64,000 nt of DNA from Chaetoceros tenuissimus. Its lineage: Eukaryota > Bacillariophyta > Thalassiosirophyceae > Chaetocerotales > Chaetocerotaceae. Every line of letters starts with the position of its first letter. Within the stretch, counting starts at the first letter, position 1. Location: NCBI GenBank assembly GCA_021927905.1, contig BLLK01000047.1, forward strand, positions 3,472,001 to 3,536,000. Reading direction: 5' to 3'. A program made the translations under genes and the position numbers. The notes under the pieces are model-generated. The model was given only the letters and a program-made list of their open reading frames with translations, was not told the DNA's origin and made no database searches. Positions 41,634 to 50,566 of this stretch are shown here, piece by piece.

Positions 41634-43109
41634 CTATGCAGAAAGTACTGTGATCTCTCCGGACTCTACATTGCACTTATCCAAGAATTCCCTCGCAGCT
41701 TGATTGAAAGTATCTGGACCTGAAACGACTACACGAAAAGGCTTTTCCAAACGGAGTAAAGAATTTTGTACAATATCAATATTCAGGCGCTGTGAATTCA
41801 TAATTGATGCATTTGGAACATCTGCTAAAATTATATCAGGTAGATGCTCCCGAGTATTTTGAAAACATGGAAACGGAGAGGCATTTAGATCCTCCTGCTC
41901 AACAGAGTCTGTCAATAAAAGCGTGTAGTTTCGAATACCTCGGTACGGTTTCCTTTTATCTGTCTGTTGCAATCCTTCAATACAATAGTCTTTGATTTTT
42001 TTCAAGAGTAGGATATCGTCCTTTCTACAAGACTGTATAACATCGATTGGGCACAGCATTTGATTGTACCTAGCAGTGGAAATGCCAAGTTTGTTTGCTG
42101 GGTCTCGATGTGCTAGAATTTGTGGAAGTGCAACAATGCCACTTCCGGCGAGTAATAGGAGTACACTTTTCGGTCTAAGCCCATCACCATCAAGAGTTAA
42201 TGATGGAATTGAAAGCGTTGTTCTTGGTTTTGATAACCAGAACTTTCTTCCCAATTGAGCATGATTTTGATGAAGCCACGATGTAAGATTTCCATTAGGG
42301 TAAACCTTTATCAAAATATCGCATTGACCTCGCTCCCACTCCAAGCCTCCGCTAATTGGAGTATAATCTCGCTCAATCCATGGTAAGGGTCCTTCTTTAT
42401 TCCATCCAATTTCTCCAAGCATAGATATATGCCATGTTACTGGTTCTATCTGTTTCCCATATCCACGAGGATGTGGCGTTCCACGCTTAAGATTGTCTGA
42501 TTTGAATTGAAAGATTGCCGAGTGTTTTGAGACAACTTTAATACCCTTTAATTCCCATGCAACATAATTCTCAATAGCTGATGGTATATTTTGAAAACAT
42601 GCAAATGGGGGACTAACAAATGCATAAGATGAATGTATCTTATAACCGATCTTCTCCACTAGTGATTTGAAAGATTCCCATTCATTCGAATCTTTGATAT
42701 TTTCAAGGTCGTAGGTAGCAAGAGCTTTGTTCCACTGATATGTATCTACATAAAGTTGTCTTTGTTTTTGTGTTCTAATATATGTCAACTGTCTTTCCGT
42801 TTCCACTGGCAATGTTGATGTATCTACCTGTTGACGAGATGCTTGTTCCACAATCTCTTTGCTCCTTTGAAAAGTGTTGACTCTGACTTTCACAACTCCC
42901 TTCTTGCTTTTCGTTTTTCTCTTGTCCGAATGTTGAATGTATACAGCTGGACCTTGGCTACAATATCCCATGCAACCTGTTTCTTCGACGACACAATTTC
43001 CAACAATCTTTGCAAGCTCCTCAATTTCTATCAAGGTCCCTTCTGAACCCTTTCCTTTGCACGTTCGAGATTGACAAACATATATTTCAGCTTCAGTACG
43101 CGCATTCAT
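41634..43109 (-). CDS. Thioredoxin-like 2Fe-2S ferredoxin fused to a flavin reductase (FNR/cytochrome b5 reductase type)
   Basis: The 491-residue protein opens with a thioredoxin-like ferredoxin: Cys 12 and 17 (VCQSRTCKG) and Cys 46 and 50 (GCMGYCSQGP), the usual four-Cys [2Fe-2S] arrangement. The rest is a flavin reductase: IERDYTPIS (FAD motif R-x-Y-T), LLLLAGSGIVALPQIL (pyridine nucleotide loop) and FRVVVSGPDTFNQAAREFLDK near the C-terminus. A long insert sits between these. No signal peptide is visible at this start, so a cytosolic role is likely. Electrons would pass between NAD(P)H, FAD and the iron-sulfur cluster. Direction and partner are unknown. Confidence 0.8.
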   Translation of the reverse strand: MNARTEAEIYVCQSRTCKGKGSEGTLIEIEELAKIVGNCVVEETGCMGYCSQGPAVYIQHSDKRKTKSKKGVVKVRVNTFQRSKEIVEQASRQQVDTSTLPVETERQLTYIRTQKQRQLYVDTYQWNKALATYDLENIKDSNEWESFKSLVEKIGYKIHSSYAFVSPPFACFQNIPSAIENYVAWELKGIKVVSKHSAIFQFKSDNLKRGTPHPRGYGKQIEPVTWHISMLGEIGWNKEGPLPWIERDYTPISGGLEWERGQCDILIKVYPNGNLTSWLHQNHAQLGRKFWLSKPRTTLSIPSLTLDGDGLRPKSVLLLLAGSGIVALPQILAHRDPANKLGISTARYNQMLCPIDVIQSCRKDDILLLKKIKDYCIEGLQQTDKRKPYRGIRNYTLLLTDSVEQEDLNASPFPCFQNTREHLPDIILADVPNASIMNSQRLNIDIVQNSLLRLEKPFRVVVSGPDTFNQAAREFLDKCNVESGEITVLSA

Positions 43110-43670
43110 TTTAGATGCTGATCAGTTTGTTAAAGTATGCAGTTTAAGAATTTTTTCTACATCAGTATTGTCCAATATTGCCTTTAATGGCACCAATGCT
43201 ATTTCTTCTCTACAGATGCAGAAAAAGAAGAAAAAAATGAGTAGGCTCTTCCATAAAAGGCTTAGTTCGGTAAAGAGACGTTAAGTATTCTTCATGAAGC
43301 TTCATGATGACGTTGAAGTGATCCTCAAACCAACCACTTCGGGTTGGGACGTTGAACTATCTCCAGCGCACACATCAATCTATGATGTAACTTCTGGAGC
43401 TTTCTCTTTTTCGTTACAATCATCTTTTGATGATACAAACTGAGTAAGGCATACCAAGTGTTCAGAAGTACAATTGTTTAGATCACGACTTCTAAGAGAT
43501 AAGAGAAGATCTGGACAACCTCTAGTAACTACTTCTTCTGCTTCGTTGTCAGGGTTTCATACAAAAAGAATCTATAAAAGCTCCAGAGATTTTACTGCGA
43601 AGGCCATCTCCTCAAAGAAAATTTTCACGCAGCTGGTTGAAGGAAAAATATTAAATACTGTATAGAGACA
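43110..43670. promoter_or_regulatory. Divergent intergenic region
   Basis: This 561-bp region separates the ferredoxin-reductase fusion (minus) and the TPR protein (plus). A 65-codon frame at 43474-43665 starts with TTG and stops just before the TPR ATG; I regard it as 5' leader. No element is identified. Confidence 0.4.
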
Positions 43671-46395
43671 ATGAAAAGTGAACAAATAACGTACAATAAT
43701 GTATCCAATTCCGTTGGTGAATGCCTTGGTCAAAGGCGGAAGCTTTCAAGGAGGTCATCAGATATATCATTACAAGTCTTTGTAGTCACTACTTGTTTCC
43801 TTCTATTTACAGCACAAACATGTTTAGCCTTTTCTTTTACAAGAAGCACAAGCATTCGACATGAACTTATATCAAAAGATATCACGAATAATCTATCAAA
43901 ATATGGGAGAAGTAGATCGCATAGAATATCCCAAATAGATATGTTATTATCTCCAATCCATAGGTCGACGAAACAAAAGTCGAGTGCGACCACTGTCATG
44001 GTCATGACTTCGCCAGATGATATTCAAAATACATCAAATATCTCCTCAAAATCATCAAGATCAGCGAAAACTTCATCAGCATACATGAGCAAAAATGAAA
44101 ATGATGAAAGTCCCTCTCCACAAAAGATTAAGCCTACACTAAATGCGTTACCAACAAGTCAAAGAAGAAAGCGAAAAAAGTACAAGAGAAAGAGGCCGAA
44201 AAGGGGATCAGAAGAAGAATCGAACAAGTTGCAAAAGAAGCGCCAAGCTAAATATGAAGTCATTAGAAATAAAGATGAGGTCAACATCTGGGATTTCGAA
44301 TCCTTGTTTCCTGAACCAGTATGGGATGATGAGACTATAAAGAAAGATTTACACGAAGTGAGTGATCGCGATGCTAAAACTGAGCAACGTCATAAGAAGA
44401 ATGGTTCTACTTCATCAAAAAAGAAAGAGAAGAATGGCTCTACTTCACTGAAATCTGACAAAACTTCGACTGCAAATCTCTCAAAGTTACAATCTGAGCC
44501 AAAACTTCAAAAGGCAAAGTCTGCATCAGCATTCTTTGGTGACAACAGTACTGAGGCTATTTCCAATTCAACCAAGATTGATAGACCACTCACTCGCATG
44601 GTAGAAGATAGAATGTATGGATTTCGTCGCGATCAAATGGGAGAATTCGAATATGATACCTCTCTTATGGGCGATGGTGCAGTACAATTTCGTGATGGAA
44701 AAAGACTTGGCCATGCACTAACAGTTAATGTGGATAGACTGAATTACTTCGCAAAGAAAGAATTGGCAAAGAATAAGCTGGAAGAAGCTGAAGAACTTTA
44801 TGAAATGGCTGTTAAAATGGCTCCTCATGATGGAAGAGCATACCTTGGATTATCAAGAATTGCTCAAAAGCGTAGAGATTTCAAGTATGCAAAAGATTGC
44901 TTGAGAACAGGAATTGCTAGATCGTATGGCGATGGGAAAAACACCAAGAAAGCTTTCAAAATTACCGATAAAGGAGCAAACCCATTCCTTTTACAAGCTC
45001 TCGGAACTTTGGAAGAAAGAATGGGACATTTAGCAGAAGCAGAGAAGCTTTATATTGCAGCTGCGAACTCTAGACCATCACACGCGGCTGCATGGGTTGC
45101 GCTGGCACAATTGCGAACAAGAAAACTGCGTCAAGGACCAAAAGCTGGGAGAGTTTGTTACAGAGAAGCAGAGCGTGAATTAGAAAAAGCTGGCTTACCA
45201 CCATCTTCTCATGTATATACAGCATGGGCTTCACTAGAGTGGAAAGCAGGCAATATTCCTGAAGCAAGAAAACTTTTTCGCATGGCACTTGATATTGACC
45301 CAAAATGCTCTGCTGCGTGGAATCAACTTGGTGTTATGGAGTCCCAACAAGAAAATTGGGATCGATCAGAGGAATGTTTTAAAACTGTTCTCAAATATGA
45401 TAGGCGTAATTCACGGGTTCTCCAGGCATATGCGATAATGGAAACAAAGAGACCTGATAGTGATAGTAGAAGAGCTATTGGTCTGTTTGAAAAGGCTTTG
45501 AAGGTCAACCCACGCGATGGAGGTGTTCTACAAGCCTACGCACTTTATGTAGCAAAACTTGGTGATATCGATTCTGCTCGTGACCTGTAAGTACTTTTGC
45601 GAAGTCTACATTTTTTCATGTTTTCGTGTTCACTAATCCATAATAATTTGCAGGCTAAAAAGGGGAACTGAAATAGACAAAAGACATGCAGCTCTCTGGC
45701 AAGCGTGGGGAGTTCTCGAAACCCGCCATGGTACGCCAAGTGCAGCAAGAGATGTTTTCCAACAAGGTATTTGGGCATGTGCACAGTCAAGTGGAGGACA
45801 AAGTGGAGGAAGAAGATGTGCACGATTGTGGCAGGCTTGGGGTGTCTTGGAGTCATACGAAAAAGATTATTCAGCTGCAAGAAGATGCTTCAGCAGAGCC
45901 CTTGATGCAGATAATAGAAATGTAGCAGCTGTAACAGCCTGGACATTGATGGAAGAAGAACTTGGCAATTTCAAGGATGCTAGATTAATTTTCGAGCGAG
46001 CACTAAGACAATTTGGCCCTCAGAGTGAAGAAAAGATGGCACTTTGGCGTGCATATGAATTAATGGAATCACTAGCTGGTAATCAACAGGCTGCGCAAGA
46101 AGTGAGTTGGAGATCTATTAGAGATAGAGATGTCGATGATGATTCATATTATAGTAGTAGAAAAGGAAATACACAAGTAGAAACAAAGGCTGAGACCCCT
46201 CAAGAAGATATTTTGAAAGAAAGCCCATCTAATGAAGTAGAAGTAATGGAGTGGAACTCGAGTAGAAGTCCAGGTTTTGGTTCAAGGACTGAGGTTTGGA
46301 TGAACGAAGGTTCAATAGAAAGCAAAGTTCCTGCTGCCACCATGAAGAAAAAGAGTAATAAACCCATGACCAACAAAGAGGATGGATTAAGTTAG
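43671..46395 (+). CDS. Plastid-type HAT/TPR RNA-maturation protein (Mbb1/HCF107-like), one intron
   Basis: Exons 43671-45586 and 45654-46395 join across a 67-bp intron (phase 2) to give 885 residues. The N-terminus has a hydrophobic leader ending in CLAFSF, similar to the plastid ASAF motif. A Lys/Arg-rich stretch (residues about 155-190) follows. From about 350 the protein is a run of TPR/HAT repeats: AEELYEMAVKMAPHDGRAYLG, AEKLYIAAANSRPSHAAAWV, ARKLFRMALDIDPKCSAAW and others, ending AARRCFSRALDADNRNVAAV. This matches the Mbb1/HCF107 group, which stabilises plastid mRNAs such as psbB and psbH. The specific target here is inferred. The last 100 residues are low complexity. Confidence 0.75.
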
Positions 46396-46445
46396 CGAAT
46401 CACACAATAGAAGAAATACCTGAGACTAAACAAAATAATGCTATC

Positions 46446-47057
46446 TCATATCCTCTTGATCACGTTGAAACCAGTAACAGAGCTTTTTGCCGCACATATC
46501 GTTTCATCGGCATATAATATATCCCACCTACTTGCACTTTCTTTCCCCCGCACAGTGTATTCAAGTGCTCCCTCTTCCTTCCAGGTAAGGTTGTCGCCGA
46601 AAATATCAATGCTTGGAACAAATGGCAGAGTCTGGACAATTAGAGACATTTGCTTCTCGTTGAAATCAAAGGTGATAAGCTCTTTGTTTGGCATGTATCC
46701 TTTCACCAACCCTCCAATTATAGGCAGATCAGCGACAGCAGAGCTAAATATTAATTCGAATTCACCTTCGACATTCTTTTTCTCTATTTTTTCACCAAAG
46801 CCCTTCTGTCTATCTATGTCCAGTTTCATCAACAAAGATATTATGTCTTCTGGCGCCGCAGATTTCTCGGCACATTTTTCAATGATAGACTTCTCTACAA
46901 ATATATCACTGTCTCTCTTACTTCTCAGCATTGGTCTGCTTCTAGAATAAATAGAATGAGGTTTTGAAATGTCCGTACTGAAACTAGTAACTTGACAACT
47001 AAAAAAATAGGTTGTGCAAGCTGCAATAATGAGAAAGCAAGAACAAGAGACTGTCAT
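46446..47057 (-). CDS. Plastid lipid-associated protein / fibrillin family
   Basis: From the ATG at 47057 the product is about 203 residues and opens with a hydrophobic leader (FLIIAACTTYFFSCQV) ending near VTSFSTD, a plastid presequence type. The body carries the fibrillin fold: EGEFELIFSSAVADLPIIGG, LPFVPSIDIFGDNLTWKEEG and YTVRGKES. Fibrillins bind lipids and quinones at plastoglobules and thylakoids. The frame continues 26 codons upstream to 47135 without clear sense. Its 3' end faces that of the TPR gene at about 50 bp. Confidence 0.75.
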   Translation of the reverse strand: MTVSCSCFLIIAACTTYFFSCQVTSFSTDISKPHSIYSRSRPMLRSKRDSDIFVEKSIIEKCAEKSAAPEDIISLLMKLDIDRQKGFGEKIEKKNVEGEFELIFSSAVADLPIIGGLVKGYMPNKELITFDFNEKQMSLIVQTLPFVPSIDIFGDNLTWKEEGALEYTVRGKESASRWDILYADETICAAKSSVTGFNVIKRI

Positions 47058-47392
47058 TTTTATAGAACACCTAGATCTGACTGATACCTTATCCTTTTGA
47101 TGTAGTAACTCGAGCTGCTTCTGATGCCGTATCAATTGAAAAATCGACTAGGATAAAAACAAAAACAATGAAATGAACAACAATGATGATGAATGAGAAG
47201 ATACGTTTTCATTTATGTTGAAGTTTGTAGCGGTTAAAATACGGGTAAAATATGGGATTCAATGTTTTTCTCGTCACTTTCCTCGTCATTGTTGTGTTTG
47301 GATCGTACACCAAAACAAACTAAACTACCTTGGAACTCAGTACGTATATTATAAATAAATTTAAGATTGCAACTGTTTAGACAATCCATTAT
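47058..47392. other. Intergenic region
   Basis: This 335-bp region lies between the fibrillin start and the end of the next minus-strand gene, so it holds the fibrillin promoter. It is AT-rich and shows no gene. Confidence 0.4.
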
Positions 47393-48556
47393 CTAGACTG
47401 CTATTCGTGGATCAAATACCAGAGCCTGATTCATACCTTCAAAATCAAGTGTATGTTTTGTTATTCTGTCGTCTTTTTCCATCAAATATATAATGAATTC
47501 GTCGTATGTTTGTACTTTTATTCCATTCTTTAAAGTTCTATTTGGAAACAATGATGAAAATACACAGCATGGAATTATAGCAGCAGGTGTATTTGTGCTG
47601 ATAGCAGCATCCATTATGTCTTCAGTACATTGATCTGGATGCAAACCTAGTATCATGATCGAATCTCTCACAAGATTCAGACATTCCTCACTCAAAACAA
47701 AACACTTTGCAATATGTATTGGTATGAGACCATTAGCCTTCTCTATACGCTTGATGTCTCTTTTACGAAATTGCTGTTCTTCTTTCTTTCCCCTTATTAG
47801 CGGGTCAATTATGGAGCATTGAGTTTGTGTCAACAATGATAATTCAAAAGATAGGAATCCTTTGCCACCAGCAACATCGAGAATATGAGTGTGATTGTAT
47901 TTCCCTTCACTGCTAGTTTGGAAAAAGTCATGACCAAATTTCTCCACCAAGAATAAAGCAAAAATTTTAGCTCGAAGTCCTTTGTCTCTTCCATGTGAAA
48001 AAGTCATCATATCTTTCCCACATTGAATAGAAGAAGACGAAGGTAGCTTATGCTTTTTCTTAATATCTGTCTGTTTTTCCTTGGTCGATGTTGAATGAAA
48101 CTTTAAATATTGGTTCATTCTTGACTCAAAGTACTTAGTCTGTGATATGCCATCAGAACAATCAGGATTTCTTTCGTTCGTTTCCAATGATTTTTGTTTT
48201 GCATTTTCAATGGCCTCTGTTCTAGGATCTTTCAGCATTTTCCATCTGATAACTTCATATTGAGGAGCATTTTCGTTTTGAGCAGATTCTTTATCGTATT
48301 GACATAGCTCCAATTCAACCATAGCCCCATACGGTAAAGACGACTTCTTTGTTGGAAATATGGTGTCGTTGCCCCAGTTATCCGAATCTCGTCGAAACAC
48401 AATTTTAACAGTATCTAATTTGACTAGTAAATCGCCACTTGTATCCAATTCATTTTCATTTGTAGCCTGAGTCATATGTACCTCGCAAAACATGAGATGC
48501 TTTCCACATGAGCGCCTCGAGACTATTACAGCTTTAGCTAAAAAAGACTCCATCAT
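47393..48556 (-). CDS. SAM-dependent methyltransferase with N-terminal OB-like region
   Basis: From the ATG at 48556 the protein has about 387 residues. The N-terminal ~100 residues (FLAKAVIVSRRSCGKHLMFCEVH...VKIVFRRDS) look like an OB-fold, as in some tRNA-binding or synthetase-like proteins. The C-terminal part is a Rossmann methyltransferase: THILDVAGGKGFLSFELSLL (SAM loop), CSIIDPL (acid after strand 2), DSIMILGLHPDQCTED and AAIIPCCVFSSLFP, then a TYDEFIIYLMEKD tail. The paired Cys in PCCVF occur in RNA and tRNA methyltransferases such as the Trm13-type group. I suggest an RNA substrate but do not claim it. The frame extends 42 codons upstream to 48682; the conserved sequence begins just after the internal ATG. 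Confidence 0.7.
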   Translation of the reverse strand: MMESFLAKAVIVSRRSCGKHLMFCEVHMTQATNENELDTSGDLLVKLDTVKIVFRRDSDNWGNDTIFPTKKSSLPYGAMVELELCQYDKESAQNENAPQYEVIRWKMLKDPRTEAIENAKQKSLETNERNPDCSDGISQTKYFESRMNQYLKFHSTSTKEKQTDIKKKHKLPSSSSIQCGKDMMTFSHGRDKGLRAKIFALFLVEKFGHDFFQTSSEGKYNHTHILDVAGGKGFLSFELSLLTQTQCSIIDPLIRGKKEEQQFRKRDIKRIEKANGLIPIHIAKCFVLSEECLNLVRDSIMILGLHPDQCTEDIMDAAISTNTPAAIIPCCVFSSLFPNRTLKNGIKVQTYDEFIIYLMEKDDRITKHTLDFEGMNQALVFDPRIAV

Positions 48557-48839
48557 ATTTACTGCATGAATGCATGTATGCATGTGTATTCCATTCGTCA
48601 AAGTACCACTGACAAATTCAACAATGTATGGTACACAGATGTGTAATGAATGACACCCACACACATGGGCATCATCTCTCATTATTTTTTTTCACTCTCT
48701 CGTCTCTCTCGCTGTGTTGTATTGTACTTCCGGACAGGCGGACAGACGTTAATGGTAGAACAAGTTTCAAGTCATTGTCGTCATTGTTCTGCTCAAGAAA
48801 GATACAAATAGTACATTCAAAGGACTCTATCATATACAC

Positions 48840-50345
48840 CTATGCCCCACCAAAATGGTCTTTATCGTCCCCAATCATGTATTCTTTAGTGATTTCCACC
48901 ATTTTAGCTGCGGCCTTATCATTAGGGCAAGATTCTGTATCGCCTTTCGCATTCCGATGTACAGCTCTACATCTATTGCCTGAAAGTGCAGCCGCAAATG
49001 AACCAAAACTTCCAACTCCATGAGCTACACATTTACTTCCGCCCATAATCAACAAGTCTTCAATGACTGGATATAAACTAGTCGCAGTATTATTGGAACT
49101 ATATTCCATATGTAAGATTTCATCTCGCGAATCAACTCCAACTGCATTCACCTTTCTGACACCATCAATGACCAAGGGCGTAGAGCTGACATATTTTGTC
49201 AAATCAGCGGAATCTGAAGAGAAAAAGAATTTGTCTTGATTCTTGTCTAATAATACACCACATCGAATTGCGTTATCACTGTATTCTGTCAATGCTGCCT
49301 TGTATTTCCCTTCGAAAGAAATATCCTGATGATTTTTGTCATGAGCAATAGACTCTTTGAAGCCCAAGATTGTCTGCATATGATAACAGGGGTATCGTGA
49401 TCTTACATGTACAGAAGTATACTCTCCTTCAACTAATCCAAACTTGTCCATTGTAGAATTAATTAGTTGTTGAATAGGTTCTACAGGTTCAAACATGACT
49501 CGAAAAATATGTTCCATAAGCGGAACATGCATCCAACCTCCCATCTTTGGCATTTCTTTTTGATAACTATATGCTTGAAACAACATATTCACATCATTCA
49601 CCTTGCCAAAATCCAAATCTTTGAAACGTATCGATACAAATTTGGCTGAATTTTTCCTCATGTACTCTACATTTGAAGTAGCAGTTTGTGCACCTGTCCC
49701 AGGTTTATTCCCTTTGAACAATATATAATTAGAATAATTCGTCTGACGTCTAGAGGGTATGGAAGAATCTACCAATTTAGAAAAGTCACTAGGACAACGC
49801 CAATCTATTCCATCTTTCATGGGTTGAAAAAACTCTTCGAGCATAGTTGGCTTTTGCCAATATATACATAGTACCCGATCAATTTTTGATGCTAGCAAAA
49901 GGAAAAAGGGCAGTGGTCGAAATCTATCGGAGAAGCCTCCACATTTATCTTTTTGCAAACATGGAATAACGAGATACTTTTGTTCCTTTGAATATTTGTT
50001 GGAAGTTTGTTGTTTGTGCCAGGTAAAGTATTTCTGTAACCATGTTGGCAATTTCTGAAACGATGATATGGCCCTATGATTGCCATACATTGTAAGATAT
50101 GATGAAGAGTGAACTTTGGTAACTTGTTTTATCTTTTCTTCGTCCTTGATCCTTTCATTCATGGAAACATCTATTATTGGCGTTGTTCTTGTATTGTAGA
50201 CACTGACCCATAGGTAGCAAGTACTACAAAGGAAACATAATTGAATCGAGAGAAAGAAAACTTTACTTCGTACTCGTATTCCTTTTTTTCGCCTTGTTGG
50301 AGATGGAGATGTCACTCTTTGTAAATCCTTCGTCATGTGAGCCAT
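48840..50345 (-). CDS. Type II membrane glycosyltransferase, fucosyltransferase-like
   Basis: The 501-residue protein has a basic N-terminal tail and one membrane segment (VFFLSIQLCFLCSTCYLWVSV, about 29-49), so it is a type II Golgi or ER protein. The lumenal domain contains CGGFSDRFRPLPFFLLLAS, LEEFFQPMKDGIDWRCPSDF, a VHVRSRYPC motif (about 320) and FFFSSDSADLTKY. The H-V-R-x-R peptide and downstream S-D-S are typical of alpha-1,6- and O-fucosyltransferase-type families, which bind GDP-fucose. Donor and acceptor cannot be set. A Cys-rich acidic-basic C-terminus follows. Confidence 0.6.
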   Translation of the reverse strand: MAHMTKDLQRVTSPSPTRRKKGIRVRSKVFFLSIQLCFLCSTCYLWVSVYNTRTTPIIDVSMNERIKDEEKIKQVTKVHSSSYLTMYGNHRAISSFQKLPTWLQKYFTWHKQQTSNKYSKEQKYLVIPCLQKDKCGGFSDRFRPLPFFLLLASKIDRVLCIYWQKPTMLEEFFQPMKDGIDWRCPSDFSKLVDSSIPSRRQTNYSNYILFKGNKPGTGAQTATSNVEYMRKNSAKFVSIRFKDLDFGKVNDVNMLFQAYSYQKEMPKMGGWMHVPLMEHIFRVMFEPVEPIQQLINSTMDKFGLVEGEYTSVHVRSRYPCYHMQTILGFKESIAHDKNHQDISFEGKYKAALTEYSDNAIRCGVLLDKNQDKFFFSSDSADLTKYVSSTPLVIDGVRKVNAVGVDSRDEILHMEYSSNNTATSLYPVIEDLLIMGGSKCVAHGVGSFGSFAAALSGNRCRAVHRNAKGDTESCPNDKAAAKMVEITKEYMIGDDKDHFGGA

Positions 50346-50566
50346 CTAGGATTATGATTAGACTGAATAGAGTGCTGGCTCTAGCTTCAAGTCGTTGTAG
50401 TTACTTATGAAAGCATAACATGTTATGGCATACATCATCAGCAATCATCCAATGCGTTTGTTTATGTTGCTGTCAATTAGACAAGATTGATTGGTAGTAA
50501 ATATAATCCTACACATTATCCTACCTCGAGCAGCCAACAGCCAACAGCCAACAAAAGCAAAAAAGC
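50346..50566. promoter_or_regulatory. Divergent intergenic region with short tandem repeat
   Basis: This 221-bp stretch precedes Cactin. Three tandem copies of CAGCCAA occupy 50531-50552, in the probable 5' UTR about 15-35 bp before the ATG. They may be neutral. Confidence 0.45.

Noticed and set aside
43474-43665. 65-codon open frame just before the TPR gene
   Set aside because: It starts at TTG, has no conserved feature and lies in the probable 5' UTR of the next gene.
48557-48682. 42-codon N-terminal extension of the methyltransferase
   Set aside because: Conserved OB-like sequence starts right after the internal ATG pair at 48556/48553, and the extension is Cys/His-rich and unrelated.
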